Origin: Firm-04 sp045591925
Lineage (GTDB): Bacteria > Bacillota > Clostridia > Oscillospirales > Ruminococcaceae
DNA length: 64,000 nt
Direction of reading: 5' to 3'
NCBI GenBank assembly: GCA_045591925.1
Contig: JAZNTW010000001.1
Location: 124,001 to 188,000, forward strand
Each line of letters starts with the position of its first letter. Within the stretch, counting starts at the first letter, position 1. Below are positions 1 to 8,227 of this stretch, in pieces. The translations under genes were made by a program, and so were the position numbers. Under the pieces are notes generated by a model. That model searched no databases and was not told where the DNA came from. It saw only the letters and a list, made by a program, of their open reading frames with translations.

Positions 1-145
1 TAATTTTCTCTACTCTGCGGATTGCCTCCGGCGCGCTGTTGGCGTAATTATCTGCCACAATCACCGAATAGCCGGCGTTCAGCAGTTCGACCGCCGTATG
101 AGAGCCGATATATCCTGCGCCGCCTGCAAGCAAAATCGTTGCCAT
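1..145 (-). CDS. galE: UDP-glucose 4-epimerase-like NAD-dependent epimerase (5' end only)
   Basis: Only the first 48 codons lie in the window; the gene runs off the left edge. The translated start reads MATILLAGGAGYIGSHTA, a Rossmann GGxGYIGSH nucleotide-binding motif, and then a typical GalE beginning (VELLNAGYSVIVADN). GalE interconverts UDP-glucose and UDP-galactose and so supplies sugars for surface glycans. The ATG is preceded by GAGGTGATAAC as ribosome binding site. It is transcribed divergently from the polysaccharide operon and has its own promoter at 261-289. Another extended SDR sugar epimerase cannot be excluded from so short a fragment. Confidence 0.85.
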   Translation of the reverse strand, partial: MATILLAGGAGYIGSHTAVELLNAGYSVIVADNYANSAPEAIRRVEKI

Positions 146-260
146 GTTATCACCTCGGTAGCTGCCGGTTCTCGTGCGCTGCTGGTGTTCTGCAAGCTGC
201 TGTAGGCAGAAGCGGAAACACGGTGAGAATGCCGGCTTTTCTATGTAAAAAGTGATATAT

Positions 261-289
261 ATTATATCATGCCATATGCTGTTTGTCAA
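261..289 (-). promoter_or_regulatory. Promoter of galE
   Basis: On the minus strand, -35 TTGACA (289-284), a 17-bp spacer and -10 TATAAT (266-261) preceded by TG. The leader to the galE ATG would be about 110 nt. Confidence 0.75.
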
Positions 290-370
290 TAGTGAGGCGC
301 GGGCATCGGTGTGGACGACCTTGAATTGTCATATGCCGACAAAATTGTAAAGAATTTGACTGCGTGTAAA

Positions 371-516
371 GGCAACACCGCGCAAAGTCCGCCTTACGGC
401 TTGGCGGCACATCTACTTGCATATTTTCCGCCATCTTGCACAGAAATTCCTTGCTGGGCGTCATTTCTATACAATCTGACTGCGTATCTGCATCACCAAC
501 TCTGTGCGGTATTGCC
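371..516 (+). repeat. MITE-like repeat, copy 1 (146 bp)
   Basis: Starts GGCAACACCGCGCAAAG and ends with the imperfect inverted copy of GGCAATACCGCACAGAG, giving 17-bp terminal inverted repeats with 3 mismatches. Inside is a small hairpin (CCGCC...GGCGG). Highly similar copies occur at 13804-13981 (inverted), 22750-22913 (same orientation) and 56481-56522 (deleted form). It encodes no transposase. This copy lacks a 6-bp and a 12-bp segment present in copies 2 and 3; both missing segments look like tandem duplications in the longer copies. It lies between the divergent galE and polysaccharide promoters. Confidence 0.9.
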
Positions 517-602
517 TAAAATATTATACGGGAAATATCACGAAAAGTGAAACCGAATACTGGGCAACTCTAACAAAATGAAGTTGTGTAATTTGTGGGG
601 TA

Positions 603-631
603 TTGACAAACGCGGGGACTCGTGCTATAAT
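603..631 (+). promoter_or_regulatory. Main promoter of the polysaccharide operon
   Basis: Consensus -35 TTGACA (603-608), 17-bp spacer, TG and -10 TATAAT (626-631). No other comparably good promoter was seen before gene 1, so this probably drives the whole co-directional gene run to 22.7 kb. Confidence 0.85.
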
Positions 632-637
632 ATATGA

Positions 638-813
638 TAAGAAAGAATGCCTTGTGTTCGGTTTTGGTTTTTTGGATATATAATAAAAAGAATAAACAGG
701 CAGCTTGGGAATGAGAAATATACAGCACAATCGGATACAAAGAAAAGATTGTCAAATAACGTTTGAAGCCGGACTGAATGGTAACAATAACAATAAGTGG
801 GTGGAAAGAACGA
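638..813 (+). other. Untranslated leader of the polysaccharide operon
   Basis: About 175 nt separate the predicted start of transcription from the first ATG (814). I see no recognised riboswitch, no intrinsic terminator and no convincing small ORF with a ribosome binding site. The length leaves room for an antitermination or processing element, but nothing in the sequence proves one. Confidence 0.4.
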
Positions 814-2085
814 ATGATTAAGCCGTTTGAAAAGAAAGTATGGCTTGCTTCTCCGACAATGCACGGTGACGAGCAGAAGTGGGTGAACGACGCCATTGAG
901 AAGAACTGGGTTACAACCGCCGGAGAGAATATCAATGAAATTGAACGGATGGTTGCGGAATACGCAGGCGTAAAATATGCGGTTGCGCTTTCCTGCGGTA
1001 CGGCGGCGCTGCACCTTGCAGTGAAGCTTGCTGGCGAACGTCTCTACGGTCAGGCAAGACCGAATCAGGGAACCTTGCAGGGGCATAAGGTGTTTGCCTC
1101 GGATATGACCTTTGATGCAACCGTAAACCCGATTGCCTATGAGGACGGAGAGGCAGTGTTCATTGATACCGAGCCGGATACATGGAATATGTGTCCGAAA
1201 GCCTTGGAAAAAGCATTTCAGCTGTATCCGGATGTGCGGCTTGTGATGGTTGTGCATCTGTATGGCGTGCCTGCGAAGATTGACGAGCTGCGTGCGATAT
1301 GTGACAAATACGGCGCACTGATGATCGAGGACGCAGCGGAATCGTTCGGCGCGACCTATAAGGGCAAGCAGACTGGCGGCTTTGGCGACTGTGCTGCCAT
1401 CAGCTTTAACGGCAATAAGATTATTACGGGTTCATCCGGCGGAATGTTCCTGACGGATTCGCTGGAGGAAGCGAATAAAATCCGCAAATGGTCTACACAG
1501 GCGCGTGAGGATGCACCGTGGTATCAGCACGAGGAAATTGGTTACAATTATCGTATGAGCAATATTGTTGCAGGTGTTGTACGTGGTCAGATGCCGTATC
1601 TGGATACGCATATTGCGCAGAAGAAGGCAATCTATGAGCGCTATAAGGAAGGCTTCAAGGGACTGCCGGTTTCCATGAATCCGTTTGACGCAGAAAATTC
1701 CGAGCCGAATTTCTGGCTCTCCTGTATGCTGATTGATCGGGATGCAATGTGCAAGCAGGTTCGCAGTGAGAATCAGGCGCTTTATGTGCCGGAAAAGGGA
1801 AAGTCTTGTCCGACCCAGATTCTCGAAGAGCTGATGAAGTATCAGGCTGAGGGCAGACCGATCTGGAAGCCGATGCACATGCAGCCGATTTATCGCATGA
1901 ACGGCTTTGTGACGGCAAACGGAAACGGCAGAGGACAATCGAATGCCTATATTGCACACGGCGAGGCAATGGATGTCGGCGCAGATATTTTCGAGCGCGG
2001 ACTTTGTCTGCCGAGTGATAACAAGATGACGCCCGAACAGCAGGATATTATTATTCAGATCATTCGGAATTGCTTTGAGGCATGA
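814..2085 (+). CDS. DegT/DnrJ/EryC1-family sugar aminotransferase (PglE-like)
   Basis: A 423-residue PLP-dependent aminotransferase of fold type I. SCGTAALHLA (60-69) is the phosphate-binding segment, EDAAESFGA (172-180) carries the PLP-ring Asp, and SFNGNKIIT has the Schiff-base Lys at about 202. The protein is longer than the usual ~380 residues because of an insert at about 320-350. With the following sugar transferase and NeuD/PglD-type acetyltransferase it matches the PglE-PglC-PglD set, which makes UDP-4-amino-4,6-dideoxy-GlcNAc, N-acetylates it and transfers it to undecaprenyl phosphate. ATG 814 was chosen over the upstream GTG at 778 because GGAAAG lies at the right distance and the family start aligns there. 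The product sugar is inferred. Confidence 0.88.
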   Translation: MIKPFEKKVWLASPTMHGDEQKWVNDAIEKNWVTTAGENINEIERMVAEYAGVKYAVALSCGTAALHLAVKLAGERLYGQARPNQGTLQGHKVFASDMTFDATVNPIAYEDGEAVFIDTEPDTWNMCPKALEKAFQLYPDVRLVMVVHLYGVPAKIDELRAICDKYGALMIEDAAESFGATYKGKQTGGFGDCAAISFNGNKIITGSSGGMFLTDSLEEANKIRKWSTQAREDAPWYQHEEIGYNYRMSNIVAGVVRGQMPYLDTHIAQKKAIYERYKEGFKGLPVSMNPFDAENSEPNFWLSCMLIDRDAMCKQVRSENQALYVPEKGKSCPTQILEELMKYQAEGRPIWKPMHMQPIYRMNGFVTANGNGRGQSNAYIAHGEAMDVGADIFERGLCLPSDNKMTPEQQDIIIQIIRNCFEA

Positions 2086-2096
2086 GAGGTGTGCAG

Positions 2097-2738
2097 ATGT
2101 ATAGAAAAGTATTCAAGCGATTGCTAGATATCATATGCGCGGTTCTGTTTTTGCTTGTATTTTGGTGGCTGTATGTCATCATCGCGATTCTGGTGCGCAT
2201 CAAGCTCGGCTCGCCGGTGATTTTCAAGCACCAGAGACCGGGACTCAATGAAGAACCATTCGATATGATGAAGTTTCGGACAATGACGGATGCACGCGAT
2301 GAAAACGGCGATCTGCTGCCGGATAAGGACAGACTGACCAAATTCGGAAAAATGCTGAGAGCAACGAGTCTTGACGAGCTGCCGGAGGTCTGGCTGATTC
2401 TGACGGGCAAGATGAGCGTTGTCGGGCCGCGTCCGCTGCTGATGAAATATTTACCGCTTTACAACAGCTTCCAGCACAGACGGCATGAGGTAAGACCGGG
2501 CTTGACCGGCTATGCACAGGCATATGGCAGAAACGGCTTGTCTTGGGAAGAAAAATTTGAAAAAGACGTTTATTATGTAGATCATGTCAGCTTTTTGCTG
2601 GATTTGAAAATCCTGTTCAAGACCGTCGTTGTGGTGTTCAAAAAAGAGGGCGTGAATCAAGCCGGCGCATCTGCAACGATGGAACCGTTCATGGGCAATG
2701 ACCCCGTAACGGAAGATGAACCCGCGCAGAATGATTGA
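2097..2738 (+). CDS. Undecaprenyl-phosphate sugar phosphotransferase (PglC-like initiating transferase)
   Basis: A 213-residue bacterial sugar transferase, the minimal monotopic type. One hydrophobic N-terminal segment (about 9-31) is followed by the catalytic domain with SLDELPEVW (catalytic Asp-Glu pair at 93-94) and VVGPRPLL (108-115). It would transfer a phospho-sugar from a UDP-sugar to undecaprenyl phosphate at the inner face of the membrane, the first committed step of repeat-unit assembly. The start at 2097 follows GAGAGGTG; the in-frame ATG at 2082 overlaps the previous stop and lacks a good site. Flanked by PglE-like and PglD-like genes, so the substrate is probably a di-N-acetylated dideoxy sugar. 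Confidence 0.9.
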   Translation: MYRKVFKRLLDIICAVLFLLVFWWLYVIIAILVRIKLGSPVIFKHQRPGLNEEPFDMMKFRTMTDARDENGDLLPDKDRLTKFGKMLRATSLDELPEVWLILTGKMSVVGPRPLLMKYLPLYNSFQHRRHEVRPGLTGYAQAYGRNGLSWEEKFEKDVYYVDHVSFLLDLKILFKTVVVVFKKEGVNQAGASATMEPFMGNDPVTEDEPAQND

Positions 2739-2782
2739 GCGATGATGCTTTTGAAACGGCTTCACGAGGCAGAGAGGAGTTA

Positions 2783-3469
2783 ATGGAGCTTATGGTACTT
2801 GGAATATACGGCGCCGGCGGTTTGGGCAGAGAAGTGTATGAACTTGCGCTGGATGTAAACGCTGTGAAGAAGCAGTGGGATGCTTTTGTATTTATAGATG
2901 ATGCAGAGGGACTGGACGGAACGAATATCTATGATATTCCGGTAATGTCATTTGCTTCTTTTCAAGCACAATACGGCGTGGATTCAGCCGAAATCGCGAT
3001 TGCTGTCGGAGAGCCGGCGATTCGCACCATTCTCAGAAAAAAGGTAAAGCAAGAGGGCTATACCCTTGCGATTCTGGTTCACCCGTCTACACGGTTAAGC
3101 AGATGGGCGGTTCTGGAGGAAGGCGTCATTATTACATATGGCTGCAATATTTCCTGCGGAACGCACGTGAAAAGCAATGCGTATCTCCAGCCGTCCTGCG
3201 GCTTGGGACATGATACCATTGTCGGAGAGGACGGCGTGATTTCTGCTTGCGCCAGAATTGCCGGCGGCGTGACGGTCGGTGACCGCGTTTATATCGGCAT
3301 GAGTGCCCTGCTGAAAGAGGGTATCACAGTCGGAGATGATGTCATTATCGGTATGGCGTCCGTTGTACACAAGCCGATTGAGGACAGCCTGATCGTAATG
3401 GGAAATCCTGCACGGCCAATGAGAAAGAACGAGGACAATCGTGTTTTCGGTTCTTCACATAAAGCGTAA
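2783..3469 (+). CDS. Sugar O/N-acetyltransferase, NeuD/PglD family
   Basis: A 228-residue protein with an N-terminal Rossmann-like PglB domain (GIYGAGGLGREVYE, about 7-20) and a C-terminal left-handed beta-helix of hexapeptide repeats. The catalytic His is in CGLGHDTIVGE (about 143). Family members acetylate the 4-amino group of UDP-4-amino-4,6-dideoxy-GlcNAc, or acetylate sialic-acid-type sugars (NeuD). Both readings are possible because a NeuB homologue also lies in the operon. Adjacency to PglE- and PglC-like genes favours the PglD role. Start 2783 follows GAGAGGAGT. Confidence 0.88.
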   Translation: MELMVLGIYGAGGLGREVYELALDVNAVKKQWDAFVFIDDAEGLDGTNIYDIPVMSFASFQAQYGVDSAEIAIAVGEPAIRTILRKKVKQEGYTLAILVHPSTRLSRWAVLEEGVIITYGCNISCGTHVKSNAYLQPSCGLGHDTIVGEDGVISACARIAGGVTVGDRVYIGMSALLKEGITVGDDVIIGMASVVHKPIEDSLIVMGNPARPMRKNEDNRVFGSSHKA

Positions 3470-3498
3470 TTAAAAATTAAAATTTGGAGGAAAAAATC

Positions 3499-3738
3499 AT
3501 GACAAATCTTGAAAAGTATATCGAGGCATTTACAAGCAGCTTTGAGATTGAGGCAAGCGCACTGGAGGGTCTTGAATACCAGGGCATCGCACAGTGGGAC
3601 AGCGTTGGTCATATGTCGCTGATCGCGGCTTTGGAGGACGCATTTGACATCATGATCGAGGTGGACGATATTCTTGCACTGAACTCTTTTGAAACCGGAA
3701 AGGAGATCATCGCGAAATATGGTGTGGAACTTAGCTGA
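3499..3738 (+). CDS. Acyl carrier protein of the polysaccharide locus
   Basis: A 79-residue carrier protein. The phosphopantetheine site is Ser35 in AQWDSVGHMSL, a variant of the fatty-acid ACP DSL motif seen in stand-alone carriers of secondary and glycan pathways. A strong GGAGG precedes the ATG. The next gene, an AMP-dependent ligase, starts inside this coding region (overlap 20 bp), so the two are translationally coupled and probably work as a loading pair. It is not the housekeeping fatty-acid ACP, judging by motif and context. Confidence 0.85.
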   Translation: MTNLEKYIEAFTSSFEIEASALEGLEYQGIAQWDSVGHMSLIAALEDAFDIMIEVDDILALNSFETGKEIIAKYGVELS

Positions 3739-5137
3739 CCATGCTGAACGTGTTGCAGTAATTGACGAGCAGGGAAATCAATATTGCTATTCCGTGCTTT
3801 CTGCTGAATCCGATGCGATTGCTTCACAGATCAAATCGGGCAGATGCTTGGTTTTTTGCCTGTGCCAAAATGAGATTGGTTCATTGGCAGGATATCTTGG
3901 CTTTGTAAATCATCGGGTTGTTCCGGTTATGGTAGATGCGCACCTTGACCGTGCGCTGCTGACCAATCTGCGGGAAACCTATCAGCCGGATTATCTGTGG
4001 GTGCCGGCGGATATGGCTGCGGAGTTTGCTGATTGCGAGGCTGCATACAGCAATCTGAACTATGTACTGCTGAAAACCAAGGATACGCACGCATTTCCGC
4101 TGCATGAGGATTTGGCGCTGCTGCTGACGACCTCCGGCTCTACCGGAAGTCCTAAGCTCGTGCGTCAGACCTATGCCAATATTATTGCAAACACAAAATC
4201 CATTGTCGAATATCTGGAGCTTGACGAGACAGAGCGCCCCATCACCACATTGCAGATGAATTACACCTACGGGCTGTCGATCATCAATACGCATATGTGG
4301 GTTGGCGCATCCCTGATTCTCACGCAGAAAACCTTGATGCAGCGTGAATTCTGGCAGCAGTTCAAGGATTATGAAGCGACTTCCTTCGGCGGTGTTCCGT
4401 ACACCTATGAGATGCTGGAAAAGCTGCGGTTTTTCCGGATGAATCTTCCGTCCCTGCGCACCATGACGCAGGCTGGCGGCAAGCTGTCTCCGGAGGCGCA
4501 TCACCGTTTTGCCGAATACGCCATGAATACCGGACGGCATTTTGTGGTGATGTACGGTCAGACGGAGGCGACTGCGCGTATGGCGTATCTGCCGTGGGAG
4601 AAGTCTCTGGAAAAATACGGCAGCATGGGCGTACCGATTCCCGGCGGCAAATTCTCCATCATTGACGTAGATGGAAATGTGATTACCGAGCCGGAGGTCA
4701 CGGGCGAGCTTGTGTACGAGGGCCCGAATGTGACAATGGGCTATGCCACCTGCGGCGGCGACCTTGCCAAGGATGATGAATGGAACGGTCGTTTGGTGAC
4801 GGGCGATATGGCAAAATTCGATGCGGACGGCTATTACTATATCACCGGACGCAAAAAGAGATTTCTCAAAATTTTTGGCAGCCGTGTCAATCTGGATGAA
4901 ACGGAGCGTCTGGTCAAGTCGGCGTATCCGGAGCTGGATTGCGTTTGCGGCGGCGTGGACGACAAAATGTATGTGTTCGTCACCGATGCCGAAAAGCTGA
5001 ATGAGATTCGTCTGTTCCTTGCCGAAAAACTGAATTTCCATTCCAGCGCATTTGCGGTTCAGCATATTGACGCTGTTCCGAGAAATGACGCCGGAAAAGT
5101 GCTATATAACAAATTGGAAGCGTATTATCAGAAATGA
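3719..5137 (+). CDS. AMP-dependent acyl-activating ligase (ANL superfamily)
   Basis: A 472-residue adenylation enzyme. The P-loop-like motif LLTTSGSTGSPK is at about 134-146, the YGQTEATARM motif follows, and GRLVTGDMAKFDADGYYYITG gives the hinge region. A C-terminal lobe carries the catalytic Lys (NDAGKVLYN). It activates a carboxylic acid as acyl-AMP and passes it to a thiol. The overlapping upstream ACP is the obvious acceptor. Relatives include D-alanine:carrier-protein ligase and acyl-CoA/ACP synthetases; the substrate cannot be read from sequence. Start ATG 3719 is preceded by AGGAG inside the ACP gene. It heads a block of acyl-handling genes unusual in a polysaccharide operon. Confidence 0.85.
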   Translation: MVWNLADHAERVAVIDEQGNQYCYSVLSAESDAIASQIKSGRCLVFCLCQNEIGSLAGYLGFVNHRVVPVMVDAHLDRALLTNLRETYQPDYLWVPADMAAEFADCEAAYSNLNYVLLKTKDTHAFPLHEDLALLLTTSGSTGSPKLVRQTYANIIANTKSIVEYLELDETERPITTLQMNYTYGLSIINTHMWVGASLILTQKTLMQREFWQQFKDYEATSFGGVPYTYEMLEKLRFFRMNLPSLRTMTQAGGKLSPEAHHRFAEYAMNTGRHFVVMYGQTEATARMAYLPWEKSLEKYGSMGVPIPGGKFSIIDVDGNVITEPEVTGELVYEGPNVTMGYATCGGDLAKDDEWNGRLVTGDMAKFDADGYYYITGRKKRFLKIFGSRVNLDETERLVKSAYPELDCVCGGVDDKMYVFVTDAEKLNEIRLFLAEKLNFHSSAFAVQHIDAVPRNDAGKVLYNKLEAYYQK

Positions 5138-5862
5138 AAGAAAAATTTGTGGTTGGGTCATTGACGGTAACGAAATACACGGTTGATTCGTTCCTGTGCA
5201 ATATGTATGTGATTACCACCGAAAAGAGCCTGTCCCTCGGCAGCGCGCTGGTCATAGATGCCATCCAATCGGACGAGGCATTGGCAGACCTGAACGCTGT
5301 CGGCATCGGCAATCTGACGGTCATTTTGACGCATGAGCATTTTGACCACACCACAGGCATTAACTGGTTGAGAGAGAATTTTCATGTGCATCTGATTTCC
5401 CATGAGCTTTGCGGTCAGAAGATACGGCAGCCCAGATACAACCGTTCTCTGAGCATCATGGGAATGGATGCCGATTCACAGAAATATAAGCATTATCCGC
5501 CGTATGTATGCGAGGTGGACGAGGTGTTTTCCGTGGATACCTGTATGGACTGGTGCGGGATGGAAGTAAAGCTCATCTGCACACCCGGCCATACCGCAGC
5601 GTCATGCTGCATCGGTCTTGCGCAATGTATGTTTGTCGGCGATTCGGCACTGCCGGGTCAGCCGACTTTAACACGGCTTCCGAGTGGAAGTCAAAAGGAT
5701 TTTGACGAGATCACATTACCAATATTGAAAGCAATGAGCCAAGATACCACTATATTCCCCGGTCACGGAGATGTGTATCAAATAGGAGAAATGGTCTATC
5801 GGGAAGATTGCTTTCAATGGATTTCGGAGCTGAAAGGGGAACAAGAGAATGGACTATCATGA
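5134..5862 (+). CDS. Metallo-beta-lactamase-fold hydrolase
   Basis: A 242-residue MBL-fold protein with the dinuclear-metal motif THEHFDH (66-72), then CTPGHTAAS, VGDSA and FPGHGD, all expected ligands present. It resembles glyoxalase II/thioesterase-type MBL enzymes. It starts in a 4-bp overlap (ATGA) with the ligase and its end overlaps the LuxE-like gene by 14 bp, so it belongs to the acyl-chemistry block. A thioesterase or editing role on acyl-ACP is a reasonable guess, not shown. Confidence 0.8.
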   Translation: MKEKFVVGSLTVTKYTVDSFLCNMYVITTEKSLSLGSALVIDAIQSDEALADLNAVGIGNLTVILTHEHFDHTTGINWLRENFHVHLISHELCGQKIRQPRYNRSLSIMGMDADSQKYKHYPPYVCEVDEVFSVDTCMDWCGMEVKLICTPGHTAASCCIGLAQCMFVGDSALPGQPTLTRLPSGSQKDFDEITLPILKAMSQDTTIFPGHGDVYQIGEMVYREDCFQWISELKGEQENGLS

Positions 5863-6937
5863 AATACTTGAAATTTCTCCGTATGCGTTGGCAAGCGCTG
5901 AAAAAAATCAGCTGCTAACGGAACGTCTGGTTGAACTGTCGAATCACCATTATGATAATTGTGCGCCCTATAAGGGAATGATGGACGCGCAGAACTGGGA
6001 TCCCGATACCATCAGAGATTATTACGATATCCCGTTTCTGCCTGTCAGTCTGTTCAAGCAGATGGACTTGTGCAGTGTGAAAAAAGAAGACGTTATGAAA
6101 ACAATGACATCCTCCGGAACGACCGGTCAGGCTGTCTCCAAAATATACTGCGACAGAACAACAGCGAGCAATCAGCAGAAAACGCTCGCGAAAATCGTTA
6201 CGAATTTTACAGGAGCATCCCGTATGCCGATGCTCATTATTGATACGCCGTCAGTCATCAAAAACCGGAATATGTTTTCCGCAAGAGGCGCCGGAATTCT
6301 GGGCTTTTCGATTTTTGGCTCGGATAAGTCATACGTCCTGAACGACGATATGGAGCTGAATGTGGAGGTGCTGGAGGCTTTTCTTGAAAAGCATAAGGGA
6401 CAGCGGATTTTCCTGTTCGGCTTTACATTTATGATCTGGCAGCATTTTTATCGCGAACTGGTGCGTCTTGCAGGCGAGGGAAAGCGCTTTGACCTGTCGG
6501 GCGGCGTGCTGATCCACGGCGGCGGCTGGAAAAAGCTGATTTCCGAAGCAGTATCTCCGGCTGAATTCAAGAAACGGCTTGAGGACGTTTGCGGTCTGCA
6601 TGATATTCACGATTATTACGGCATGGTCGAGCAGACCGGCTGTATTTATATGGAGTGCGAATGCGGTCATTTGCACACGAGCATTTTCTCGGATGTGATT
6701 ACCAGACGCCACATGGATTTTTCGCGCTGTGATATCGGTGAAACGGGAATCATTCAGGTTGTGTCGATGATTCCGGAGTCCTATCCCGGTCACTCTCTGT
6801 TGACGGAGGATGAGGGTGTGATTCTTGGCGAGGATGATTGTCCGTGCGGCAGACTCGGCAAGTATTTTAAGATAAACGGACGCTTGAAGAATGCAGAGAT
6901 CAGGGGGTGCAGTGATACCTATGCCGTTAAATTTTGA
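5849..6937 (+). CDS. LuxE-like acyl-protein synthetase/transferase
   Basis: A 362-residue protein of the LuxE/acyl-protein synthetase family, an ANL relative without the long C-terminal lobe. SSGTTGQ at about 88-94 is the nucleotide-binding loop, and DYYGMVEQTG and a C-terminal CPCGRLGKYFKINGR segment fit the family. In bioluminescent bacteria LuxE activates a fatty acid and feeds it to LuxC, the reductase. The next gene here is a LuxC homologue, overlapping it by 17 bp, so the functional pair is preserved. There are no luciferase genes. The acid used is unknown. Confidence 0.85.
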   Translation: MDYHEILEISPYALASAEKNQLLTERLVELSNHHYDNCAPYKGMMDAQNWDPDTIRDYYDIPFLPVSLFKQMDLCSVKKEDVMKTMTSSGTTGQAVSKIYCDRTTASNQQKTLAKIVTNFTGASRMPMLIIDTPSVIKNRNMFSARGAGILGFSIFGSDKSYVLNDDMELNVEVLEAFLEKHKGQRIFLFGFTFMIWQHFYRELVRLAGEGKRFDLSGGVLIHGGGWKKLISEAVSPAEFKKRLEDVCGLHDIHDYYGMVEQTGCIYMECECGHLHTSIFSDVITRRHMDFSRCDIGETGIIQVVSMIPESYPGHSLLTEDEGVILGEDDCPCGRLGKYFKINGRLKNAEIRGCSDTYAVKF

Positions 6938-8111
6938 TCAAATTCAATTTGTCGTCGGAGATCAGGATACTGTTGTGCGGATGCAGTCCGGAAAGGCACT
7001 GCCTGTATTCTCCGAGGAAGCCATTCAATTTCTGAATGCGTTGTCCAAGGCGCTGATTGCCAAGGGTAAGGCATTCTCTGATGTAGTGACATTCGGCTTC
7101 TGGTGTCGGCGTGCTGCGCTGATGGCAGAGAAAGCAAAGTATGATGATGCGGATAAAAGAATCGGAAAGGGCATCGCGTTTCATATTGCGCCATCAAATG
7201 TGCCGGTGAATTTTGCATTCAGCTTTGCTGCCGGATTGCTGGCAGGTAATGCAAATATCGTCAGAATCCCCTCCAAGGATTTTGAGCAGGTTCATATCAT
7301 CTGCGATGCTGTCAATCAGCTTCTGAGCGGTGAATTTGCACATATGTCAGATTATCTCTGCATGGTCAGATATCCTGCCGCAAAAGAAAACAACGATATC
7401 TTTTCTGCAATTTGCGGTACCAGAGTCATCTGGGGCGGCGATGGAACGATTGCAGAAATCAGAAAATCTCCGCTGAAGCCGCGCGCGAATGAAATTACAT
7501 TTGCGGACAGATATTCTGTTGCTGTCATTGACACAGACGCTTATCTGGCGGCAGAGGATAAGGATTCGATCGCACAGGCATTTTATAATGATACATTTTT
7601 CTCAGACCAGAATGCTTGTACGGCACCGCGACTGATCATGTGGCTGGGTGAGCAGAAATCTGAGGCAAAGGAAATCTTCTGGCAGAAGGCGCATGATTAC
7701 GCATATGATAAATATGAGCTTGCACCGGTACAGGCAGTCGGAAAGCTGACTGCGCTGGATAAGGTTGCGGCAGACAGAAAGGTTCGCCTGATTCGCGGAA
7801 CCGACAATCTGATTTACAGAGTAGCCGTGGAAAGCATGGATGAAGCACTGATGGAATATCGCTATAACAGCGGCTTCTTCTTTGAATATGATGCGGACAG
7901 CCTGAATGACCTTGCCTTGATTGCAGGAGAACGCTGCCAGACTGTGACCTATTACGGTGTTTCGCTGGAGCAGTTCCGCGCTTGCATTGACAGCGAACGG
8001 ATGCAGGGCATCGACAGAATTGTGCCGATTGGCAAATCCATGGACTTTGCTTTGATTTGGGACGGTCATGATCTGATTCGTGAAATGTCACGCAGAATCA
8101 AGATATCCTGA
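6921..8111 (+). CDS. LuxC-like acyl-CoA/acyl-protein reductase
   Basis: A 396-residue LuxC-family reductase, an aldehyde-dehydrogenase-fold enzyme. HIAPSNVPVNF at about 88-98 lies in the nucleotide-binding region, and the likely catalytic Cys is at about 233 in SDQNACTAPR, matching the LuxC active-site context. It would reduce an enzyme-bound acyl thioester to an aldehyde with NADPH. Start 6921 is chosen for the AGGGGGTG site; the longer frame begins inside luxE-like. Together with ACP, ligase, LuxE-like and an SDR it forms a set that could turn a free acid into an aldehyde or alcohol for sugar modification. Confidence 0.87.
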   Translation: MPLNFDQIQFVVGDQDTVVRMQSGKALPVFSEEAIQFLNALSKALIAKGKAFSDVVTFGFWCRRAALMAEKAKYDDADKRIGKGIAFHIAPSNVPVNFAFSFAAGLLAGNANIVRIPSKDFEQVHIICDAVNQLLSGEFAHMSDYLCMVRYPAAKENNDIFSAICGTRVIWGGDGTIAEIRKSPLKPRANEITFADRYSVAVIDTDAYLAAEDKDSIAQAFYNDTFFSDQNACTAPRLIMWLGEQKSEAKEIFWQKAHDYAYDKYELAPVQAVGKLTALDKVAADRKVRLIRGTDNLIYRVAVESMDEALMEYRYNSGFFFEYDADSLNDLALIAGERCQTVTYYGVSLEQFRACIDSERMQGIDRIVPIGKSMDFALIWDGHDLIREMSRRIKIS

Positions 8112-8227
8112 ACGCGGTTGTCGGCATTTGATTTGCCGCTGCTATGAAGAACGATACGCACATCTCAAAACACAGCGGATTTTGCTGTATACGAAATCAT
8201 ATAGAGAATCGGGAGTGGATGAATACC

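Noticed and set aside
3499..3738. ACP as the housekeeping fatty-acid carrier AcpP
   Set aside because: The serine context is WDSVGHM rather than DSLD, and no fab genes are adjacent.
3881..5065. Minus-strand open frame of 394 codons opposite the AMP ligase
   Set aside because: No recognisable protein features; the plus-strand ligase is convincing.
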